NCBI GenBank assembly: GCA_001897155.1
Contig: MKSF01000014.1
Coordinates: forward strand, 248,001-312,000
Length of the DNA: 64,000 bases
Source of the DNA: Bacteroidetes bacterium 47-18
Lineage (GTDB): Bacteria > Bacteroidota > Bacteroidia > Chitinophagales > Chitinophagaceae
Direction of reading: 5' to 3'
Position 1 is the stretch's first letter. Each line of letters starts with the position of its first letter. The position numbers and the translations under genes were made by a program. The notes under the pieces are model-generated. The model made no database searches. It was not told the origin of the DNA and saw only the letters and a list, made by a program, of their open reading frames with translations. Shown here piece by piece: positions 10,101 to 17,518 of the stretch.

Positions 10101-13100
10101 CTTACCTCTCCGCTCGTTAACTACACTAACAGCAAGGCGGCGGTAGCATTAGGGAATGCCGTAATGCAGAACGGCTTTAATACCGTGAAATGGTGGACCG
10201 TGCTGCCGAACAACTCCGTGGATATACGCAATAGCAATGATACGGCAGAAAAGGTCATCAGGTCAGGTTTCGAAGGAACCTTTACCATAGATCAGACCCA
10301 GGCGGCCAGCGCAACCAATTTCACGTCGGTATCTTCCTTTGTGCAGACACTGGAGCAGATGGGCGTCTGCGGCCCCGTGGTGGCAGATATCGTTACCGGC
10401 ACCGGTCCTTATGCGGAAAGGGTCTACATCGGAACCATTCCCGGCACCAGTGCGGCCAATACAGTGCGCATCAACGGTAACGGTAATACGGTGCAGCATA
10501 ACAGCACCACTTCGGAAAGCCACTTGCTGCGTCTTACAGGTACGCAATATACCACCATTAATAATGTGGTATTCAAGAGCATCAACGCGAACTACGGCTG
10601 GGGCGCCCATATCATGGGTGGTGCGGCGTATGACAGTATCATCAACTGTGTGTTTGACCTTACCACGCCTACCAGTACGTCTTCTGCCTACTGTAATGGT
10701 ATTACTTTCTCCGGCTCTTTGACCAGCCCAACTACCACGGCTGCCTCTATTGCCAATAATTGCTATATCGGTAATAACAGGGTGCTGGGTACTTCCGGCA
10801 ATAACGGGCACTACTATGCTATGACCCTGATGCAGGGTACGCAGAATGTGATCGTAGAAGGGAATGAGTTTGCGAATTTCTATATATACGGTATATATCT
10901 GGGTGCGGGTCTGAACAATATTAAGATATCGAACAATACCATACACCGTTCGGCCAAGACAGCGGTCACTACCTTCTATGGCATCTATTCCACCGGGCTG
11001 AAATCCGGCAGGACGGAAGTGACGGGCAACAGGATACATACACCGGGTGGTGTCAATAACGGAAGCGGTACTGCTTACGGAATGTATTTCACATCCGCGT
11101 CAACGACTGTCAATGATACGCTGCTCATCACTAACAATGTGGTATACAACATGAACCAGGCCGGTTCAGTGTATGGAGTAGGTGTGGCAACAGGCGGCCA
11201 GAACGTATATATGCTGCATAATACGATCGATTTCCCGATCGCGCTGACGGGTACCACCTATGGCTTTTACATATCTTCCACTCATACTAACGGGCATTTG
11301 AAAAATAACATAGTGTCTTTGCCGGCTAGCGGTACGGGTACGATGTACGGGTATTACATGGGTACTACCAATGGCATACCCCAGGCGAATGTGCAGCGTA
11401 ATAACATATGGCTGGGATCGGCAGCTCCGCCTGCAAGCTTCTATCACAGCTATCATGGCGGAAACAGGCAGACGCTGGCGAATCTGACAGCAGCCTATCC
11501 TGCTATGGAGGTCGGTTCTATAAGTGTGGATCCTCAATATGTCAATGCCGCTACAGGCAACCTGGCGCCGCTGAATAATGCTTTATATGGCAACGGCTTA
11601 CCTATGCAGGATTTCGTTCCGGCAGACATTACAGGTCTCCCAAGGCCGGTTAACCCGACACCGGGCGCTTATGAAAAGCCGCTTAGTAACGGTAATGACG
11701 GGTACCTGGTGGACATCAGGGGGCTGGAAACGCCATTCTGTCCCGGTACCAGGGATGTGGAAGTCGTGCTGATGAACTACGGCTCCAATCCGTTGAGCAA
11801 CTTCAATATTAACTGGTCGATCAACGGGGTACCGCAGACACCATACCTGTACAGCGGCGTGCTGGACACCTTCAGGGGTGCCGGACGTAATACCGATACG
11901 GTGCTGCTGGGTACCGGCAATTTTACCACCGGTTCCCATATCGTGAAGGCCTGGGTCAATGTGAATGCGGATGTGAACAGGGATAATGATACGGCTACGG
12001 TAAATGTTACGCTGGAAGATTACAAAGTAGTGGCTGTTAAAGACACCGTTTGTAAAGGTGCGGAAGCCAGGCTGAAGCTGAACCCGGTGACCGGTCTGAG
12101 TGCCGGGATGCTGGAATGGTACAGCTCGCCGGATGGCATTACTTATACGCCGCTTCCTGCTTCGGCTGCCTTCAATTATAACGTGACAGTGATGGATCCT
12201 GCTTACTTCAAGGTAGCTATGACCATCGACAATATGACCTGCTATACGGATTCGTTAAGGATAGACGTGGTAGATCCGCAGGTGCTGAGCGTCAATGCGC
12301 CGGTGCAGTGCGGACCGGGGTCCACAGTGTTGACCGCCGTGACCAATCCGCTGGTAAATGTGAACTGGTATGAAGATGAAAATGACAATACGCCGTTATT
12401 TACCGGTGGTACATTTGTGACGCCTGTAGTAAGCCGGGTAGATACCTTCTGGGCTGAAGGCTTCTTTGATAACGGTACCGGTGATGCGGACTCCCTGGCA
12501 ATACCCCTGGCTACAGGTACTACTAGCGGTGTGAACTATCATATGTTCCTCATGTCCGCGCAGGCGGAAGATGTGGATATCAACTCCATCGCCATCAAGT
12601 GTAATGCTGCGGTCAATACCCTGACCTCCTGGGATATTTATTACAGGCCGGATAACTACCAGCTGGTACCGGGCTCCAATACCAATGGCGCGGGCTGGAC
12701 CCTGTTGTCTTCCGTGACGAATGTGCCTTCGCTCGGAGCCGCTGCGTACACCGTGATAGCAGATAATCTCGGTCTTACGATCCCGGCAGGACAAACCTAC
12801 TCGTTCCACCTGGCGCCGCCTAACGGTCCTCACCAATATGCCACCACGGCAGCGGGAACCATTACGGCTTCTAATGCGGACCTGGTATTCAGGGCGGGCC
12901 ACAGGGGAGGTACCACACCTTTCAACTGTACTACGGCGTCCGGTATGCCGATCATAAAGGTCAACTATGCGAAAGGCGAGCCATGTGTCAGCCCGAGAGT
13001 GCCTGTGATAGTGACGGTACATCCTGAGCCGGAAGTGGACCTGGGACCTGATATCAATACCTGTGTGGACGTAGGTCACCTGGAATTCCTGAATGCAAGA

Positions 13101-13961
13101 AACCCGGGAAGCGATTATATCTGGGATAACAGCTATAACGGACAGGTTCGGGTAGTAGACGGTTCTGGCACTTACTTTGTAACCGTTACCAACACTTACG
13201 GATGTGTCGGTTCCGATACCATCAATATCAACTTTAAATACAATCCGGAAGTGGATCTGGGTAATGACACGCTGGTATGTAACAACGTATCTGTCAGGCT
13301 GGATGCGGGCAGTGCAGGCATCTCCTATATATGGAACACCGGTGCTACCACCCGTACCATCAATACAGGAGCTATGGGACTTTACTATGTGAATGTGATG
13401 GGTGAGAACGGCTGTGTGGGCACGGATACCGTAGCGATAAGATTTGGCGGCGTTTCACCGACTCACGATGGTGTATGGGTAAGGAATGTGGGCATTAACA
13501 AGTTCAGTTTTGCTGTGATTAACCCTGTTAATATACATACCTATATCTGGGATTTCGGTGACGGTTCGCCGGTATCTTACCTGGAGAATCCTACGCACTA
13601 CTATCCGTTAAAAGGAAACTATGTGGTGACGCTGAGGCAGCTTAACGAATGTGGCAACGCCGTAGATACCACTACCATTCACGTGCTGACCTCTACCGGA
13701 ATAGATGAGCTGGAAACTTCCCTGGATATTGCGCTCTATCCCAACCCTGCGAAGGACCGTGTGGAATTCAGGCTGGATAAGGGTATCGTAGTAGAAAAGG
13801 TATATGTCTATAATATGCTGGGACAATTGGTGCACAGCCAGGAATATAAGCCTGCTGAGACACCTGCCATAGATGTGGCAGTCCTGGGTGCGGCTATGTA
13901 CAATGTGCAGATCCATACCAATAAAGGAATGGCTACCCGTAAGCTGGATATTATAAAATAG
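4149..13961 (+). CDS. Giant T9SS-exported surface adhesin with four beta-helix/Ig-like units
   Basis: About 3270 residues. I place the start at the ATG at 4149; a TTG at 4131 would add six residues. The signal peptide ends near AYAQQ. Numbering from the TTG frame: residues 25-195 form a beta-sandwich, followed by an Ig-like domain. Four tandem units of about 585 residues begin near 295, 878, 1463 and 2048. Each opens with a G-(T/V)-(Y/F/V)-T-(I/V) strand, then an N-x-F segment and an (L/V/I)-x-G-(V/L)-CGP(V/L) motif. It then carries a long right-handed beta-helix rich in INGNGN, YGWG and NNxI repeats (NosD/pectate-lyase-like), and closes with a CARDB/Ig-like domain around LRVNWYLNG. After about 2627 come Ig-like domains, a PKD domain (YIWDFGDGSP, about 3137) and the T9SS type A sorting domain (YPNPAKDRVEF to KLDIIK, 3203-3276). 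Outer-surface attachment is expected; adhesion or glycan binding is inference. Confidence 0.9.
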   Translation: MESFCLKKLFLVLLTWMVTIGAYAQQYQSSFTPSSNNSIPLASSSNKIQWLYLPSEITPAAVPGSITKIYLRIGATAGAATFTNLSVKMGTTTQTATTSTFITGLSPCYAAASVSFPAQTQGDWLEITLQNPFSWDGVSNLVLEVSQEGYSVGRGMWQYSGNGNRRTYGTVAATTGSAGSGQVHFGFDMACTAPPVAGNAVSNTPYACTSTPVTLDLTGNSTGAGQTYEWEMSTTNLPFNWVSVGPATANSSYTTTLSADAWFRCKVTCNSQSSYSSVVSVTYGGPLPGGTYTINPAGTGPNNFPTLESFVDVLNNCGIAGPVTADVVPTLITSNRIQFNDIAGASAVNRIRINGNGSVITYAATTALYSTVELNGTKYLTLDSFRIVGTNASYGWGIHLWNAAQYDSITRCRIDLSTVTATSSSSANGIILAGSRTSVSTYANNASDCYFGKNEIFGPSNSGYGIYYGISQLGSAATHNVNNIYDGNTIRDFYYTAIYLRFGNNVKVINNDIHKSAKSAANSSVYGIQTTSATANLEISGNRIHHLNGTNNNYTSTAYAIYISSPSTTAAAPLKIINNAIYQNNMPLYGIYLSVCPYAYVYHNTIEASLPPTYSSTSVQYGIYLTSTSTGSEVKNNIVNFPNILNSQVFGVSVSSAIAANGLQGNAVYVNPSQPSSMAYGYLSNSYATLADFRSAYPAMETTSVSVNPYLTNPNAGNLLPANNMLYRTGVNLGGQVNNDIVGVARFAAQPTPGCYELTTIPSTPGVELVTLLMKDMICTASDTLKIVVANQSSVPITSLRVNWYLNGTPQPVINYSGTIAPTAYDTILIGVINFLPNQSVDMAVRISQPNNQPNSFTGTDSLSISRARGMSGVYTVNAAAITSGTNFNNTADMQDALNLRGVCGPVVINFVSGSGPYTGDIILKDIRGLSAVNTLTLNGNGNQVEYNGTSAKPHSLVLDNVSYVSVKNFIFKSLNSNYGWGALVSSNCQSDSIQDCTFDMSSVTGSGSSNGNGIAVSGSYSNPTTNTSNTSGLVIQNNVIMGTLNQYGIYYALTLYNVTNSIIRNNRIQDFYYYGIFVNSGSNNLIENNIIHKSNKTAATNTNATGIYLSNSMAGTQVVRNRIYSLGGPTGSGSNVLYPLYLSSASGSAVSPVIIANNLTYGNKSNGVLYGVYVSSSSYVRHYHNTIVLDENSTSNGATYGYYFTSTGTQSEFKNNIIAITGGTTGSIYGYYMNTATSILYANAQRNNVYISTSQSANTFHSYWGANRATLAALQAAYPTTEIGSMSVDPLFVNLPYGNFTLQNVSPLLTNGENLTAWVPVDIDGNNRTITPTVGAYQVSAPLANDAQTMELVGTLCRGTNTILVKIANNGSNVLDSVRINWTINGIAQPTRYYTTPIVTQSMSNTLYMHTVTLGPTLQPISGPVTVKVWTSHPNGQNDALTLNDTIEAYQNPPLAGIVTINSGQPAGGTNYQSFGALTADLDTSGLCGPLVVNVVSGSGPYNELVTFNNYTGSSAVNTITVNGNGNTVQFAPTTARYPIVHFNGAQYIKLDNLVIKSLSTAYGWGVLFNNGSLYDSLTNCVVDLSIMTSTTSNNSNGIVFSNSLTSPTTTGTNLAKNIYVGSNELRGNPGSIYSMYSGVCINSGADSITIHNNEIKNFWTYGIYFTGNSYNTDVNGNRIHRSDKTSVSTFYGISTASAMSGSRIRNNRIYSPTGGSTVAFTYYGMSLAGDGTAANPVQVYNNLVYDINGGGSYAMYFSSAQYNQVYHNTVSYDRPISYGTTNYGMYFTGTNTGTEVKNNIINFQGGGTTTKYGYYFSSASPAVADIQRNNIYFNTSQAGTQYHSYYGGARATLAALQAAYPTAEVGTVITNPYFTNPAAGNFRPGVMAFPMLTNGLNLNAVAPVDVENTTRPAAPNPGAWQMEEFVNNNAGADTLQSPAAFCAGSTPVIVTIKNEGLNDITSVQVHWSLNGVLQTPVTYTGTLTSPLVNYTNSKAAVALGNAVMQNGFNTVKWWTVLPNNSVDIRNSNDTAEKVIRSGFEGTFTIDQTQAASATNFTSVSSFVQTLEQMGVCGPVVADIVTGTGPYAERVYIGTIPGTSAANTVRINGNGNTVQHNSTTSESHLLRLTGTQYTTINNVVFKSINANYGWGAHIMGGAAYDSIINCVFDLTTPTSTSSAYCNGITFSGSLTSPTTTAASIANNCYIGNNRVLGTSGNNGHYYAMTLMQGTQNVIVEGNEFANFYIYGIYLGAGLNNIKISNNTIHRSAKTAVTTFYGIYSTGLKSGRTEVTGNRIHTPGGVNNGSGTAYGMYFTSASTTVNDTLLITNNVVYNMNQAGSVYGVGVATGGQNVYMLHNTIDFPIALTGTTYGFYISSTHTNGHLKNNIVSLPASGTGTMYGYYMGTTNGIPQANVQRNNIWLGSAAPPASFYHSYHGGNRQTLANLTAAYPAMEVGSISVDPQYVNAATGNLAPLNNALYGNGLPMQDFVPADITGLPRPVNPTPGAYEKPLSNGNDGYLVDIRGLETPFCPGTRDVEVVLMNYGSNPLSNFNINWSINGVPQTPYLYSGVLDTFRGAGRNTDTVLLGTGNFTTGSHIVKAWVNVNADVNRDNDTATVNVTLEDYKVVAVKDTVCKGAEARLKLNPVTGLSAGMLEWYSSPDGITYTPLPASAAFNYNVTVMDPAYFKVAMTIDNMTCYTDSLRIDVVDPQVLSVNAPVQCGPGSTVLTAVTNPLVNVNWYEDENDNTPLFTGGTFVTPVVSRVDTFWAEGFFDNGTGDADSLAIPLATGTTSGVNYHMFLMSAQAEDVDINSIAIKCNAAVNTLTSWDIYYRPDNYQLVPGSNTNGAGWTLLSSVTNVPSLGAAAYTVIADNLGLTIPAGQTYSFHLAPPNGPHQYATTAAGTITASNADLVFRAGHRGGTTPFNCTTASGMPIIKVNYAKGEPCVSPRVPVIVTVHPEPEVDLGPDINTCVDVGHLEFLNARNPGSDYIWDNSYNGQVRVVDGSGTYFVTVTNTYGCVGSDTININFKYNPEVDLGNDTLVCNNVSVRLDAGSAGISYIWNTGATTRTINTGAMGLYYVNVMGENGCVGTDTVAIRFGGVSPTHDGVWVRNVGINKFSFAVINPVNIHTYIWDFGDGSPVSYLENPTHYYPLKGNYVVTLRQLNECGNAVDTTTIHVLTSTGIDELETSLDIALYPNPAKDRVEFRLDKGIVVEKVYVYNMLGQLVHSQEYKPAETPAIDVAVLGAAMYNVQIHTNKGMATRKLDIIK
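5012..12010 (+). repeat. Four tandem coding repeats of about 1755 bp inside the adhesin gene
   Basis: Unit starts lie near 5012, 6762, 8518 and 10272, a spacing of 1750-1756 bp. Some blocks are nearly identical at DNA level between units 2 and 3 (for example the ACCCTGGCAGC..TTACAGGC blocks near 7960 and 9710), which suggests recent recombination between units. The first unit is the most diverged. Confidence 0.85.
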
Positions 13962-13983
13962 CGACTACGGTTACTGAGCATAC

Positions 13984-14027
13984 AGAGAGGCTACCCGCAA
14001 AAGCGGGCAGCCTCTCTTCTTTTTTTG
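13984..14027 (+). terminator. Terminator of the adhesin gene
   Basis: A GC-rich inverted repeat (AGAGAGGCTACCCGC with its near-complement, AAAA loop) ends at 14017 and is followed by a T-rich run. Confidence 0.9.
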
Positions 14028-14137
14028 ATGCTTTATTGCCGGTTATTGGCTGGAGACTTAACTGTTTTCATTAGCTACTTGCTGGTGAAGAGCACCCATA
14101 AGGTAGCAATGCTCAGAGCTACCGGAAATAATGGTTA

Positions 14138-14291
14138 GTGACTATCTGCTTACAGGCAACAAGTTTTTATTACCGATACGCCTCTCTGAACGGTGTTCTC
14201 TCTGCGGGTCAAAAAACGCTTTTACTATAAAGACACTGAGGGTGGTGGTCATCCCGAACAGATGTGATGAATCTCTTATAATAATTTATAA
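14138..14291 (-). repeat. Diverged, inverted third copy of the 31-kb intergenic repeat
   Basis: Read on the reverse strand, this stretch matches the second half of both duplicated blocks at 31.2-31.4 and 31.7-31.85 kb. Landmarks include the CTCAGTGTCTTTATAGTAAA segment, the CCGTTCAG block and the TTGCCTGTAAGCAGATA end. By eye it is roughly 85% identical with a few small gaps. No open frame is shared by the copies. It shows that the element is dispersed and can insert in either orientation. The rest of 14.03-14.59 kb holds no gene I can support. Confidence 0.75.
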
Positions 14292-14599
14292 CTGATAACG
14301 ACTTTGTCGCCTATATATAGATAGTCAGTTAATGGCTACAATAGGAAATAAGGGTGAAGAACCAAAGTGTGGCCGTCAGAAATAAATGATGGCAGGAGCG
14401 GAACGGGGATGATACAATATGCCTTTGCGGTTAAGCAACCGGAAGAGTGCTGCGGAAAGAAATATCGCTATAATGCCTGATAAGATCATGTGTACAGGTG
14501 TGGGGTGGAAAACCGATGCCGGTTCAGCGCGAGCAATACGGTAAGGGCTATCCGTATCATAAAGATATGCCGGCTTTCAGCTTAAGCCTGTTACTCTCC

Positions 14600-14624
14600 G
14601 TTGTTGGTGTTCTTCACCAACAAC
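14600..14624. repeat. Palindromic intergenic repeat, copy 1
   Basis: Perfect 10-bp arms, GTTGTTGGTG and CACCAACAAC, around a TTCTT loop, preceded by CTCC and followed by CTTCAG. This is the consensus form of a family found at least ten times in the window, always outside genes. Confidence 0.9.
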
Positions 14625-14729
14625 CTTCAGTATTCTGGAAGGTAAGCGGCATAGCTCCGCATAACCTCAGCGGTGACAGCATTGCATTTTATCCTGCACG
14701 AACTGCGGACTGGAGTAGGGATATGCTCC

Positions 14730-14753
14730 GTTGCTGATGTTCTTTACCAACAC
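14730..14753. repeat. Palindromic intergenic repeat, degenerate copy
   Basis: Same flank (CTCC) and loop region, but the arms carry substitutions (GTTGCTGATG against TACCAACACC), so the hairpin is weakened. Confidence 0.65.
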
Positions 14754-14776
14754 CCCGGTATTTTTTTACCTACTCC

Positions 14777-14801
14777 GTTGTTGGTGTTCTTCACCAACAA
14801 C
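14777..14801. repeat. Palindromic intergenic repeat, copy 2
   Basis: Identical to the consensus at 14600-14624, including the CTCC and CTTCAG flanks. It lies 43 bp past the stop of the SafE-like gene. Confidence 0.9.
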
Positions 14802-14843
14802 CTTCAGCATTATAGGAGTAAGCAGCTATAGTTCCGCATAACA

Positions 14844-15551
14844 TCAGCGGTGACAGCATTGCATTTTATCCTGCACGATCTTGGGGCTGAGGTAAGGTAT
14901 ATTGAGATTGGCGCCTCTCAGGACAAGCAATAAGCCCATCACGCCGATGACGTAGGGCGCCGACCGCCTTATGGAATTCCGCAGGCGCAGGCTGAGCATA
15001 TGACCGGTCAGGCCTACCAGAATCATAGCGGGCATAGTGCCGGCGCCGAAGCTCATCATAAAGAGCATGCCCTGGTAAGGATGATGCACTGCTATGGCTC
15101 CGGCTATGGCCATATACACCAGTCCGCAGGGCAGCAATCCGTTCAGCAACCCTATGAGGAAAGTGCTGCGCAGCGTCGGCTGCCTGAACAGCGGCGCCAG
15201 GTACCCGATGATCCTGTTGTTCCAGTGCTTTTGTATGAACGCGGGGGCCTGTATGGCTTTTTTGCGAAGGGTCAGGCAGCATATCAGCAGGAGCAGCAGC
15301 CCCAGGATAATGGATAGCTTCTGCTGCCAGCCGGGGAAGCTGACCGCTTTACCTATGCTCCCGGATAGCCATCCTATCATACCATAGGTAAGGACCCTGC
15401 CGGTATTGTAATACAAGATACCCAGGGACTTTCTCCATCCCGAGAGTTGCTGTACCGGGAGGGACAGGGCTATGGCTCCGCACATGCCTATGCAGTGGAA
15501 GCTCCCCAGGAAGCCCATGGTCAGCGCGGATAATAATAAGGCGGTATCCAT
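14844..15551 (-). CDS. SafE/UreH-type membrane protein of the cbb3 cluster
   Basis: A 235-residue polytopic protein with about six membrane segments. Segment 1 holds the motif GSFHCIGMCG and segment 4 holds LLPCGLVYMA; these paired Cys motifs define the PF13386 'sulfite exporter TauE/SafE-like' family, related to the DsbD/CcdA fold. Family members next to ccoG/fixH are thought to help oxidase assembly, possibly in copper or thiol handling; true sulfite export is unlikely here. It starts 3 nt after fixH and is the last gene of the cco operon. The final residues, near QDKMQCCHR, are encoded inside a duplicated repeat and may not be ancestral. Confidence 0.85.
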   Translation of the reverse strand: MDTALLLSALTMGFLGSFHCIGMCGAIALSLPVQQLSGWRKSLGILYYNTGRVLTYGMIGWLSGSIGKAVSFPGWQQKLSIILGLLLLLICCLTLRKKAIQAPAFIQKHWNNRIIGYLAPLFRQPTLRSTFLIGLLNGLLPCGLVYMAIAGAIAVHHPYQGMLFMMSFGAGTMPAMILVGLTGHMLSLRLRNSIRRSAPYVIGVMGLLLVLRGANLNIPYLSPKIVQDKMQCCHR

Positions 15552-15554
15552 AGT

Positions 15555-16013
15555 TTAAAATACCTGGAAATCTTTTGTGGCTTTATAGGCTTTGCCATCC
15601 ATTGTCCAGCGGGCTATGACATTATAATAGCCCCTGACGGCTGCTGTTTCGGGTATGGTGACCACGGTGCCGGAAACAAAATGAATAGGCACGGTAATAT
15701 CCCTGGCAGCATCCGAAGCCCGGTAGAGCTGGAGGGAACCCTTAAGGTCTTTGCCTGCGCATTCCCCGGGGAACTCCACCATGATATAGCCGTTCTCCTG
15801 GCTGATCCGGATGGGTTGTGAAAGTGCGCGCGCGTTACGGGACGCCGCGACATTATCATTGAAATTCAGCTCCTCTTCATAATAATTGCTGAGCACCATA
15901 TCATAATTATAGGTAGTGGCTTTATACACGATGGTAAGGATGCCGCAGCAGAGGAGGATAATGGCTACGGTGATGCCTTTGCCCCAGTTCCAGTTATTGA
16001 AAAAACGTAACAT
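15555..16013 (-). CDS. fixH: FixH/CcoH family cbb3 oxidase assembly protein
   Basis: 152 residues with one N-terminal membrane anchor (about 12-30, VAIILLCCGILTIVYKAT) and a periplasmic beta domain. The sequence after the anchor, YNYDMVLSNYYEEELNF, is typical of Bacteroidota FixH. FixH/CcoH stabilises cbb3 oxidase assembly intermediates in the inner membrane. It follows ccoG by 14 nt and precedes the SafE-like gene by 3 nt. The family call is good; the precise assembly step is known only from proteobacterial relatives. Confidence 0.88.
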   Translation of the reverse strand: MLRFFNNWNWGKGITVAIILLCCGILTIVYKATTYNYDMVLSNYYEEELNFNDNVAASRNARALSQPIRISQENGYIMVEFPGECAGKDLKGSLQLYRASDAARDITVPIHFVSGTVVTIPETAAVRGYYNVIARWTMDGKAYKATKDFQVF

Positions 16014-16027
16014 AATAATTCAGTTTT

Positions 16028-17437
16028 TTATTTGAGTTTTACAGGCGCCAGGAACGTTGTGGAAGCGGTCTGGACATGCTGCCCGTTCTTATATATGGCG
16101 ATTTGGATGTCGTTCTTGCGTGCCCGGATGGCCGACTTGGGAAGGATGACAAAAAAGCTGCTTCCCGCCCGGTCTGCCGGCAATAAGGTGATGCTTTTGC
16201 TGCCGACCATCTCGATATGTCCCTGCCTGTCTGCCAGGTCAAGCGTGATATGCAGCGTGTCATTGGACTTGTTTTCCAGCTTGATGGTATAAAGATTGGA
16301 CAGGCTGTCCGTACCTCTCTCCTGGTAGGTTAACCCTGCCGACCGCATCAGCTTGACGCCCACCTCTTTGCGGGTGATGAGCAGCACGGAAATCGCTGTA
16401 ATGATGGCTACAAGTACGATGCTGTAGGTAAGGATACGTCCCGTAACACGGAATTTTTTGCCTTCGCTGACATTATTCTCGGAATCGTAACGTATCAGCC
16501 CTGGCGCACGTCCGGTCTTGTCCATCATGAAATTGCAGGCATCAATGCAGGCGGTACAGTTGGTGCACTCCAGTTGTGTGCCGTTCCGGATATCAATGCC
16601 GGTAGGGCATACCTTGACACACTGGTCGCAGTCTATACAGTCGCCCAGGTGCTCCTCCTTGATCTTGGCGTACTTTCCCCTGGGCTCTCCCCGCTTATGA
16701 TCATAGATCACCACAACGGAATTTTTGTCCAGCAGCACTCCCTGCAGCCTTCCGTAGGGACAGATATTGGTGCATACCTGCTCTCTCAGGAACGCAAAGA
16801 CGCTGAAAAAGATAAGGGTAAAGGCTACGATGCTGATAAAGCCTGTGATATGCAGCTCCAAAGGACCTGTAATGATCTCCCAGAGCGCCTCCGTACCGAT
16901 AATATATGCCAGGAAAGTATTGGCGATGATAAAGGAAAGCACCAGGTAAATGCCGTACCGTATGGCGTACTTCCGGGTCTTTTCCGCATTCCAGGGCTGG
17001 CTGAAAAGCAGTTTCTGGGCGGCTCCGTCGCCAAGTATCCAGTAATCCACCTTCCTGAAAAGCATCTCCATAAAGATGGTCTGCGGGCATATCCAGCCGC
17101 AGAATACCCTTCCGAATGCCATGGTAAATAATGCGATGAACAGTAGCCCTGCCAGGAATATCAGCCCGAAGATCAGGAAATCCTGAGGCCAGAAGATCTT
17201 GCCGAATACGATATATTCCCCTTTTACAAAATTGAACAGGAAAAAGGGTTTGCCCTGGTAATAGATAAAGGGTAACCCGAAAAACAAAAGATAATAGAAC
17301 CAGCTTACCAGGATGCGTTTCCGGTAATAGGGTCCTGAGGGTCTTTTGGGAAACAGCCATTGCCGTTTACCCTTTTCGTCAACGGTAGTCAGGTGGTCCC
17401 TGAAGGATGATCCGCTAATATGGTCTTCGTCTGGCAT
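16028..17437 (-). CDS. ccoG: CcoG/FixG/RdxA polyferredoxin-like cbb3 assembly factor
   Basis: 469 residues. Membrane segments lie at about 40-60, 85-110, 155-180, 200-220 and 335-355. Cys motifs include FCGWICPQT and CTNICPYGR in the NapH-like half. They are followed by two [4Fe-4S] binding sites, CIDCDQCVKVCP and CTNCTACIDACN, and a C-terminal immunoglobulin-like domain (about 375-465). In proteobacteria CcoG reduces Cu(II) for delivery to the cbb3 oxidase; that role is inferred here from family and position. It follows ccoP after an 81-nt gap containing a perfect 11-bp hairpin, and precedes fixH. All expected cysteines are present. Confidence 0.93.
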   Translation of the reverse strand: MPDEDHISGSSFRDHLTTVDEKGKRQWLFPKRPSGPYYRKRILVSWFYYLLFFGLPFIYYQGKPFFLFNFVKGEYIVFGKIFWPQDFLIFGLIFLAGLLFIALFTMAFGRVFCGWICPQTIFMEMLFRKVDYWILGDGAAQKLLFSQPWNAEKTRKYAIRYGIYLVLSFIIANTFLAYIIGTEALWEIITGPLELHITGFISIVAFTLIFFSVFAFLREQVCTNICPYGRLQGVLLDKNSVVVIYDHKRGEPRGKYAKIKEEHLGDCIDCDQCVKVCPTGIDIRNGTQLECTNCTACIDACNFMMDKTGRAPGLIRYDSENNVSEGKKFRVTGRILTYSIVLVAIITAISVLLITRKEVGVKLMRSAGLTYQERGTDSLSNLYTIKLENKSNDTLHITLDLADRQGHIEMVGSKSITLLPADRAGSSFFVILPKSAIRARKNDIQIAIYKNGQHVQTASTTFLAPVKLK

Positions 17438-17477
17438 AAAATAATTTCTGTTATGGTGTGCTGCGGTCCGGTGATAG

Positions 17478-17513
17478 CGCTGCAGGAAACCTTGTATGCC
17501 GGTTCCTGCAGCG
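17478..17513 (-). promoter_or_regulatory. Intra-operon hairpin between ccoP and ccoG
   Basis: Perfect 11-bp arms, CGCTGCAGGAA and TTCCTGCAGCG, with a 14-nt loop lie in the 81-nt gap. No T-run follows on the minus strand. It may act as a processing or stability element that makes structural subunits more abundant than assembly factors. Confidence 0.6.
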
Positions 17514-17518
17514 GTCTT

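Larger units (their letters stand above)
14592..14881. repeat. Direct duplication (offset 177 bp) including the 3' end of the SafE-like gene
   Basis: The stretch 14592-14704 recurs at 14769-14881 with a constant offset of 177 bp at both ends. Each unit starts with the palindromic repeat (14600 and 14777) and ends with a shared tract, GTGACAGCATTGC onward, at 14673 and 14850. The second unit overlaps the last dozen or so codons of the minus-strand gene that ends at 14844, so a piece of coding sequence has been copied into the spacer, or the gene end was supplied by the repeat. Confidence 0.75.

Noticed and set aside
10263-11039. 258-codon minus-strand frame (and a 227-codon one at 12396-13079) inside the adhesin gene
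   Set aside because: They lie antisense to a well-supported coding region, lack recognisable motifs and follow its third-position bias; they are shadows.
14844-15551. Sulfite exporter role for the SafE-like gene
   Set aside because: The Cys motifs and cco operon position favour an oxidase assembly role; no sulfur-metabolism genes are nearby.
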